A model generated the notes under the pieces. That model was not told the DNA's origin, searched no databases, and worked only from the letters and a program-made list of their open reading frames with translations. Positions 55,088 through 64,000 of a stretch of DNA of 64,000 bases are shown here, in pieces; positions within the stretch are counted from its first letter, which is position 1, and each line of letters starts with the position of its first letter. The stretch is taken from NCBI GenBank assembly GCA_032622095.1, contig CP136068.1:617607-681606 (forward strand). Direction: 5' to 3'. Origin of the DNA: Siphonodentalium dalli (Eukaryota; Mollusca; Scaphopoda; Gadilida; Siphonodentaliidae). Made by a program: the position numbers and the translations under genes.

Positions 55088-56199
55088 TTAACCCATGCCT
55101 GCATGGTGGTGGCGAATTTGAGAGGATATTGACTAAACTCATAAGTAAACGGTCTGTGACCAAAACTGACAATATCCATACCTTAATGTATGGCATCATT
55201 AGAACCAGAAGACACCCTGTAACCAGAAAATGACCGACCGCCCTCGATATTTCGATAAATAAAATCTTACGGATTAACCCTTGCCTGGTGGTGGCGAATT
55301 TGAGAGGATATTGACTAATCTCACAAGTAAACGGTCTGTGACCAAAACTGACAATATCAATACCTTAACGTATGGCATCATTAGAACCAGCAGACACCCT
55401 GTAGCCATAAAAGGACCGACCGCCCTCGATATTTCTATAAAATTAAATCTTACGGACTATTAACCCTTGCCTGGTGGTGGCGAATTTGAGAGGATATTGA
55501 CTAAACTCACAAGTAAACGGTCTGTGACCAAAACTGACTATATCCATACCTTAATGTATGGCATCATTAGAACCAGTAGACACCCTGTAGCCAGAAAAGG
55601 ACCGACCCGCCCTCGATATTTCGATAAATTAAATCTTACGGATCCTTAACCCATGCCTGGTGGTGGCGAATTTGAGAGGATATTGACTAAACTCACAAGT
55701 AAACGGTCTGTGACCAAAACTGACAATATCCATACCTTAAAGTATGGCATCATTATTACCAGCAAACACCCTGTAGCCAGAAAAGGACCGACCGCCCTCG
55801 ATATTTCGATAAATTAAATCTTACGGATCCTTATCCCATGCCTGGTGGTGGCGAATTTGAGAGGATATTGACTAAACTCACAAGTAAACGGTCTGTGACC
55901 AAAACTCACAACATCCATACCTTAATGTATGGCATCATTAGAACCAGCAGACACCCTGTAGGCAGAAAAGGACCGACCGCCCTCGATATTTCGATAAATT
56001 AAATCTTACGGATCCTTAACCCATGCCTGGTGGTGGCGAATTTGAGAGGATATTGACTAAACTCACAAGTAAACGGTCTGTGACCAAAACTGACAATATC
56101 CATACCTTAATGTATGGCATCATTATTACCAGCAGACACCCTGTAGCCAGAAAAGGACCGACCGCCCTCGATATTTCGATAAATTAAATCTTACGGATC

Positions 56200-59010
56200 C
56201 TTAACCCATGCTGGTGGTGGCGAATTTGAGAGGATATTGACTAAACTCACAAGTAAACGGTCTGTGACCAAAACTCACAACATCCATACCTTAATGTATG
56301 GCATCATTAGAACCAGCAGACACCCTGTAGGCAGAAAAGGACCGACCGCCCTCGATATGTCGATAAATTTAATCTTACGGACTCTTAACCCATGACTGGT
56401 GGTGGCGAATTTGAGAGGATATTGACTAAACTCACAAGGTAAACGGTCTGTGACCAAAACTCACAACATCCATACCTTACTGTATGGCATCATTAGAACC
56501 AGCAGACACCCTGTAGGCAGAAAAGGACCGACCGCCCTCGATATTTAGATAAATTAAATCTTACGGACTCTTAACCCATGACTGGTGGTGGCGAATTTGA
56601 GAGGATATTGACTAAACTCACAAGTAACGGTCTGTGACCAAAACTGACTATATCCATACCTTAATGTATGGCATCATTAGAACCAGTAGATACCCTGTAG
56701 CCAGAAAAGGACCGACCGCCCTCGATATTTCGATAAATTAAATCTTACGGATCCTTAACACATGCCTGGTGGTGGCGAATTTGAGAGGATATTGACTAAA
56801 CTCACAAGGTAAACGGTCTGTGACCAAAACTGACAATATCCATACCTTAATGTATGGCATCATTATTACCAGCAGACACCCTGTAGCCAGAAAAGGACCG
56901 ACCGCCCTCGATATTTCGATAAATTAAATCTTACGGATCCTTAACCCATGCCTGGTGGTGGCGAATTTGAGAGGATATTGACTAAACTCACAAGTAAACG
57001 GTCTGTGACCAAAACTCACAGCATCCATACCTTAATGTATGGCATCATTAGAACCAGCAGACACCCTATAGCCATAAAAGGACCGACCGCCCTCGATATT
57101 TCTATAAAATTAAATCTTACGGACTATTAACCCTTGCCTGGTGGTGGCGAATTTGAGAGGATATTGACTAATCTCACAAGTAAACGGTCTGTGACCAAAA
57201 CTGACAATATCTATACCTTAACGTATGGCATCATTAGAACCAGCAGACACCCTGTAGCCATAAAAGGACCGACCGCCCTCGATATTTCTATAAAATTAAA
57301 TCTTACGGACTATTAACCCTTGCCTGGTGGTGGCGAATTTGTGAGGATATTGACTAAACTCACAAGTAAACGGTCTGTGACCAAAACTGACTATATCCAT
57401 ACCTTAATGTATGGCATCATTAGAACCAGTAGACACCCTGTAGCCAGAAAAGGACCGACCGCCCTCGATATTTCGATAAATTAAATCTTACGGATCCTTA
57501 ACCCATGCCTGGTGGTGGCGAATTTGAGAGGATATTGACTAAACTCACAAGTAAACGGTCTGTGACCAAAACTGACAATATCCATACCTTAATGTATGGC
57601 ATCATTATTACCAGCAGACACCCTGTAGGCAGAAAAGGACCGACCGCCCTCGATATTTTGATAAATTAAATCTTACGGATCCTTAACCCATGCCTGGTGG
57701 TGGCGAATTTGAGAGGATATTGACTAAACTCACAAGTAAACGGTCTGTGACCAAAACTGACAATATCCATACCTTAATGTATGGCATCATTATTACCAGC
57801 AGACACCCTGTAGCCAGAAAAGGACCGACCGCCCTCGATATTTCGATAAATTAAATCTTACGGTTCCTTAACCCATGCCTGGTGGTGGCGAATTTGAGAG
57901 GATATTGACTAAACTCACAAGTAAACGGTCTGTGACCAAAACTGACAATATCCATACCTTAATGTATGGCATCATTATTACCAGCAGACACCCTGTAGCC
58001 AGAAAAGGCCCGACGCCCTCGATATTTCGATAAATTAAATCTTACGGATCATTAACCCATGCCTGGTGGTGGCGAATTTGAGAGGATATTGACTAAACTC
58101 ACAAGTAAACGGTCTGTGACCAAAACTCACAACATCCATACCTTAATGTATGGCATCATTAGAACCAGCAGACACCCTGTAGGCAGAAAAGGACCGACCG
58201 CCCTCGATATTTCGATAAATTAAATCTTACGGACTCTTAACCCATGACTGGTGGTGGCGAATTTGAGAGGATATTGACTAAACTCACAAGTAAACGGTCT
58301 GTGACCAAAACTGACAACATCCATACCTTAATGTATGGCATCATTTGAACCAGCAGACACCCTGTAGCCATAAAAGGACCGACCGCCCTCGATATTTCTA
58401 TAAAATTAAATCTTACGGACTATTAACCCTTGCCTGGTGGTGGCGAATTTGAGAGGATATTGACTAATCTCACAAGTAAACGGTCTGTGACCAAAACTGA
58501 CAATATCAATACCTTAACGTATGGCATCATTAGAACCAGCAGACACCCTGTAGCCATAAAAGGACCGACCGCCCTCGATATTTCTATAAAATTAAATCTT
58601 ACGGACTATTAACCCTTGCCTGGTGGTGGCGAATTTGAGAGGATATTGACTAAACTCACAAGTAAACGGTCTGTGACCAAAACTGACTATATCCATACCT
58701 TAATGTATGGCATCATTAGAACCAGTAGACACCCTGTAGCCAGAAAAGGACCGACCGCCCTCGATATTTCGATAAATTAAATCTTACGGATCCTTAACCC
58801 ATGCCTGGTGGTGGCGAATTTGAGAGGATATTGACTAAACTCACAAGTAAACGGTCTGTGACCAAAACTGACAATATCCATACCTTAAAGTATGGCATCA
58901 TTATTACCAGCAAACACCCTGTAGCCAGAAAAGGACCGACCGCCCTCGATATTTCGATAAATTAAATCTTACGGATCCTTATCCCATGCCTGGTGGTGGC
59001 GAATTTGAGA
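56200..59010 (+). repeat. Left copy of a 27-monomer higher-order repeat in the 186-bp satellite
   Basis: The order of monomer subtypes recurs about 4,989-4,990 bp to the right (56,948 and 61,937; 57,134 and 62,123; 58,430 and 63,420), which is about 27 monomers. Rare shared markers include GTGAGGATATT for GAGAGGATATT (57,341 and 62,330), CTTACGGTTCC (57,860 and 62,849) and CGATATGTCGATAAATTTA (56,353 and 61,170). Confidence 0.8.
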
Positions 59011-61179
59011 GGATATTGACTAAACTCACAAGTAAACGGTCTGTGACCAAAACTCACAACATCCATACCTTAATGTATGGCATCATTAGAACCAGCAGAC
59101 ACCCTGTAGGCAGAAAAGGACCGACCGCCCTCGATATTTCGATAAATTAAATCTTACGGACTCTTAACCCATGACTGGTGGTGGCGAATTTGAGAGGATA
59201 TTGACTAATCTCACAAGTAAACGGTCTGTGACCAAAACTGACTATATCCATACCTTAATGTATGGCATCATTAGAACCAGCAGACACCCTGTAGCTAGAA
59301 AAGGACCGACCGCCCTCGATATTTCTATAAAATTAAATCTTACGGATCCTTAACCCATGCCTGGTGGTGGCGAATTTGAGAGGATATTGACTAAACTCAC
59401 AAGTAAACGGTCTGTGACCAAAACTGACAATATCCATACCTTAATGTATGGCATCATTAGAACCAGCAGACACCCTGTAGCTAGAAAAGGACCGAACGCC
59501 CTCGATATTTCTATAAAATTAAATCTTACGGATCCTTAACCCATGCCTGGTGGTGGCGAATTTGAGAGGATATTGACTAAACTCACAAGGTAAACGGTCT
59601 GTGACCAAAACTGACAATATCCATACCTTAATGTATGGCATCATTATTACCAGCAGACACCCTGTAGCCAGAAAAGGACCGACCGCCCTCGATATTTCGA
59701 TAAATTAAATTTTACGGATCCTTACCCATGCCTGGTGGTGGCGAATTTGAGAGGATATTGACTAAACTCACAAGTAAACGGTCTGTGACCAAAACTCACA
59801 ACATCCATACCTTAATGTATGGCATCATTATTACCAGCAGACACCCTGTAGCCAGAAAAGGACCGACCGCCCTCGATATTTCGATAAATTAAATCTTACG
59901 GATCCTTAACACATGCCTGGTGGTGGCGAATTTGAGAGGATATTGACTAAACTCACAAGTAAACGGTCTGTGACCAAAACTCACAACATCCATACCTTAA
60001 TGTATGGCATCATTAGAACCAGCAGACACCCTGTAGGCAGAAAAGGACCGACCGCCCTCGATATTTCGATAAATTAAATCTTACGGACTCTTAACCCATG
60101 ACTGGTGGTGGCGAATTTGAGAGGATATTGACTAAACTCACAAGTAAACGGTCTGTGACCAAAACTGACAACATCCATACCTTAATGTATGGCATCATTT
60201 GAACCAGCAGACACCCTGTAGCCATAAAAGGACCGACCGCCCTCGATATTTCTATAAAATTAAATCTTACGGACTATTAACCCTTGCCTGTTGGTGGCGA
60301 ATTTGAGAGGATATTGACTAATCTCACAAGTAAACGGTCTGTGACCAAAACTGACAATATCCATACCTTAACGTATGGCATCATTAGAACCAGCAGACAT
60401 CCTGTAGCCATGAAAGGACGACCGCCCTCGATATTTCTATAAAATTAAATCTTACGGACTATTAACCCTTGCCTGGTGGTGGCGAATTTGAGAGGATATT
60501 GACTAATCTCACAAGTAAACGGTCTGTGACCAAAACTGACAATATCTATACCTTAACGTATGGCATCATTAGAACCAGCAGACACCCTGTAGCCATAAAA
60601 GGACCGACCGCCCTCGATATTTCTATAAAATTAAATCTTACGGACTATTAACCCTTGCCTGGTGGTGGCGAATTTGAGAGGATATTGACTAAACTCACAA
60701 GTAAACGGTCTGTGACCAAAACTGACTATATCCATACCTTAATGTATGGCATCATTAGAACCAGTAGACACCCTGTAGCCAGAAAAGGACCGACCGCCCT
60801 CGATATTTCGATAAATTAAATCTTACGGATCCTTAACCCATGCCTGGTGGTGGCGAATTTGAGAGGATATTGACTAAACTCACAAGTAAACGGTCTGTGA
60901 CCAAAACTGACAATATCCATACCTTAATGTATGGCATCATTATTACCAGCAGACACCCTGTAGCCAGAAAAGGACCGACCGCCCTCGATATTTCGATAAA
61001 TTAAATCTTACGGATCCTTAACCCATGCCTGGTGGTGGGAATTTGAGAGGATATTGACTAAACTCACAAGTAAACGGTCTGTGACCAAAACTCACAACAT
61101 CCATACCTTAATGTATGGCATCATTAGAACCAGCAGACACCCTGTAGGCAGAAAAGGACCGACCGCCCTCGATATGTCG

Positions 61180-64000
61180 ATAAATTTAATCTTACGGACT
61201 CTTAACCCATGACTGGTGGTGGCGAATTTGAGAGGATATTGACTAAACTCACAAGTAAACGGTCTGTGACCAAAACTCACAACATCCATACCTTACTGTA
61301 TGGCATCATTAGAACCAGCAGACACCCTGTAGGCAGAAAAGGACCGACCGCCCTCGATATTTCGATAAATTAAATCTTACGGACTCTGGTGGTGGCGAAT
61401 TTGAGAGGATATTGACTAAACTCACAAGTAAACGGTCTGTGACCAAAACTGACTATATCCATACCTTAATGTATGGCATCATTAGAACCAGTAGATACCC
61501 TGTAGCCAGAAAAGGACCGACCGCCCTCGATATTTCGATAAATTAAATCTTACGGATCCTTAACCCATGCCTGGTGGTGGCGAATTTGAGAGGATATTGA
61601 CTAAACTCACAAGTAAACGGTCTGTGACCAAAACTCACAACATCCATACCTTAATGTATGGCATCATTATTACCAGCAGACACCCTGTAGCCAGAAAAGG
61701 ACCGACCGCCCTCGATATTTCGATAAATTAAATCTTACGGATCCTTAACACATGCCTGGTGGTGGCGAATTTGAGAGGATATTGACTAAACTCACAAGTA
61801 AACGGTCTGTGACCAAAACTGACAATATCCATACCTTAATGTATGGCATCATTATTACCAGCAGACACCCTGTAGCCAGAAAAGGACCGACCGCCCTCGA
61901 TATTTCGATAAATTAAATCTTACGGATCCTTAACCCATGCCTGGTGGTGGCGAATTTGAGAGGATATTGACTAAACTCACAAGTAAACGGTCTGTGACCA
62001 AAACTCACAGCATCCATACCTTAATGTATGGCATCATTAGAACCAGCAGACACCCTATAGCCATAAAAGGACCGACCGCCCTCGATATTTCTATAAAATT
62101 AAATCTTACGGACTATTAACCCTTGCCTGGTGGTGGCGAATTTGAGAGGATATTGACTAATCTCACAAGTAAACGGTCTGTGACCAAAACTGACAATATC
62201 TATACCTTAACGTATGGCATCATTAGAACCAGCAGACACCCTGTAGCCATAAAAGGACCGACCGCCCTCGATATTTCTATAAAATTAAATCTTACGGACT
62301 ATTAACCCTTGCCTGGTGGTGGCGAATTTGTGAGGATATTGACTAAACTCACAAGTAAACGGTCTGTGACCAAAACTGACTATATCCATACCTTAATGTA
62401 TGGCATCATTAGAACCAGTAGACACCCTGTAGCCAGAAAAGGACCGACCGCCCTCGATATTTCGATAAATTAAATCTTACGGATCCTTAACCCATGCCTG
62501 GTGGTGGCGAATTTGAGAGGATATTGACTAAACTCACAAGTAAACGGTCTGTGACCAAAACTGACAATATCCATACCTTAATGTATGGCATCATTATTAC
62601 CAGCAGACACCCTGTAGCCAGAAAAGGACCGACCGCCCTCGATATTTTGATAAATTAAATCTTACGGATCCTTAACCCATGCCTGGTGGTGGCGAATTTG
62701 AGAGGATATTGACTAAACTCACAAGTAAACGGTCTGTGACCAAAACTGACAATATCCATACCTTAATGTATGGCATCATTATTACCAGCAGACACCCTGT
62801 AGCCAGAAAAGGACCGACCGCCCTCGATATTTCGATAAATTAAATCTTACGGTTCCTTAACCCATGCCTGGTGGTGGCGAATTTGAGAGGATATTGACTA
62901 AACTCACAAGTAAACGGTCTGTGACCAAAACTGACAATATCCATACCTTAATGTATGGCATCATTATTACCAGCAGACACCCTGTAGCCAGAAAAGGCCC
63001 GACCGCCCTCGATATTTCGATAAATTAAATCTTACGGATCATTAACCCATGCCTGGTGGTGGCGAATTTGAGAGGATATTGACTAAACTCACAAGTAAAC
63101 GGTCTGTGACCAAAACTCACAACATCCATACCTTAATGGATGGCATCATTAGAACCAGCAGACACCTTGTAGGCAGAAAAGGACCGACCGCCCTCGATAT
63201 TTCGATAAATTAAATCTTACGGACTCTTAACCCATGACTGGTGGTGGCGAATTTGAGAGGATATTGACTAAACTCACAAGTAAACGGTCTGTGACCAAAA
63301 CTGACAACATCCATACCTTAATGTATGGCATCATTTGAACCAGCAGACACCCTGTAGCCATAAAAGGACCGACCGCCCTCGATATTTCTATAAAATTAAA
63401 TCTTACGGACTATTAACCCTTGCCTGGTGGTGGCGAATTTGAGAGGATATTGACTAATCTCACAAGTAAACGGTCTGTGACCAAAACTGACAATATCAAT
63501 ACCTTAACGTATGGCATCATTAGAACCAGCAGACACCCTGTAGCCATAAAAGGACCGACCGCCCTCGATATTTCTATAAAATTAAATCTTACGGACTATT
63601 AACCCATGCCTGGTGGTGGCGAATTTGAGAGGATATTGACTAAACTCACAAGTAAACGGTCTGTGACCAAAACTGACTATATCCATACCTTAATGTATGG
63701 CATCATTAGAACCAGTAGACACCCTGTAGCCAGAAAAGGACCGACCGCCCTCGATATTTCGATAAATTAAATCTTACGGATCCTTAACCCATGCCTTGTG
63801 GTGGCGAATTTGAGAGGATATTGACTAAACTCACAAGTAAACGGTCTGTGACCAAAACTGACAATATCCATACCTTAAAGTATGGCATCATTATTACCAG
63901 CAAACACCCTGTAGCCAGAAAAGGACCGACCGCCCTCGATATTTCGATAAATTAAATCTTACGGATCCTTATCCCATGCCTGGTGGTGGCGAATTTGAGA
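61180..64000 (+). repeat. Right copy of the 27-monomer higher-order repeat
   Basis: Right copy of about 56,200-59,010. It continues past the window. It differs by small changes, including one monomer junction at about 61,384 that lacks 12 bp spanning the TTAA (GGACTC runs straight into TGGTGGTGG). A separate 17-monomer offset of 3,149 bp links 55,274 with 58,423, so more than one unequal exchange is recorded. Confidence 0.78.

Larger units (their letters stand above)
55088..64000 (+). repeat. 185-186 bp satellite array (about 48 monomers)
   Basis: Tandem monomers each starting TTAACCCATGCCTGGTGGTG and ending ATTAAATCTTACGGA plus TCC, CTC or CTA. Checked monomer starts include 55,088, 55,274, 55,460, 55,646, 56,941, 57,127, 57,313, 57,498, 57,683 and 57,868, giving periods of 185 or 186 bp. 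The length difference comes mainly from TTTCGATAAATTAAAT versus TTTCTATAAAATTAAAT. Variant positions define subtypes: TGACAATATCC, CTCACAACATCC and TGACTATATCC; TTAGAACC and TTATTACC; GTAGCCA and GTAGGCA. Where the monomer is 186 bp (62 codons), a recurring 60-codon frame appears once per monomer; it is destroyed in 185-bp monomers and is not a gene. The array runs off the right edge. Confidence 0.97.

Noticed and set aside
55281-55463. Recurring 60-codon frame in the 186-bp satellite as a conserved small protein
   Set aside because: It appears because 186 is a multiple of 3 and the monomer has one stop at its TTAA. It is lost in 185-bp monomers, and several copies start with TTG rather than ATG.
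55088-64000. CENP-B box in the 186-bp monomer
   Set aside because: TTTCGATAAATTAAATC matches only the left half of the mammalian box; the required CGGG is absent.
55088-64000. The 186-bp satellite as a tandemly amplified TTAA transposon
   Set aside because: Each monomer begins at TTAACCC, but its other end (TTACGGACTC before the next TTAA) is not an inverted copy of the start.

Overview
The window is eukaryotic satellite DNA with no intact protein-coding gene. Three things point to a eukaryote, probably an invertebrate animal: two copies of a spliceosomal U2 snRNA sequence, long tandem satellites with higher-order duplication, and a TTAA-flanked piggyBac-like transposon remnant. I cannot name the species from sequence alone.

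Layout. (1) Positions 1 to about 53,779 are a minisatellite of roughly 2,100 copies of a 25-bp unit (TATATATGTATGTGGTGGGG followed by ATACC). A few single-base variants recur. The array is built from multi-kilobase tandem duplications, with offsets of about 1.8, 2.5, 2.7, 2.88, 6.5-6.7 and 7.6 kb that can be read from shared marker monomers. The canonical unit has no stop codon on the + strand. Because 25 is not a multiple of 3, all three + frames stay open for long stretches, so the many 60-230 codon frames here are repeat artefacts. (2) Two identical cassettes of about 212 bp (48,976-49,187 and 51,698-51,909) interrupt the minisatellite. Each carries a minus-strand U2 snRNA sequence that is well preserved from nucleotide 1 to the stem-loop IV loop, lacks the last part, and has about 38 bp of non-satellite 5' flank. 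(3) Positions 53,780 to about 53,915 are non-satellite, with a heptamer repeat and a 12-bp-arm palindrome. (4) From about 53,915 to the right edge lies a second, unrelated satellite with a 185-186 bp monomer. It starts with diverged edge monomers, continues as about 48 homogeneous monomers, and runs off the window. (5) One edge monomer is interrupted exactly at its TTAA by a 775-bp element (54,313-55,087). This element has terminal inverted repeats and a degraded reading frame resembling the C-terminal zinc finger of piggyBac transposases.

No genes work together here. The region reads as heterochromatin-like repeat DNA shaped by unequal exchange, with a captured snRNA fragment and one DNA-transposon insertion. 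The most notable items are the U2 cassettes that are being amplified with the minisatellite, and the transposon insertion whose pre-insertion site can be read from neighbouring monomers.
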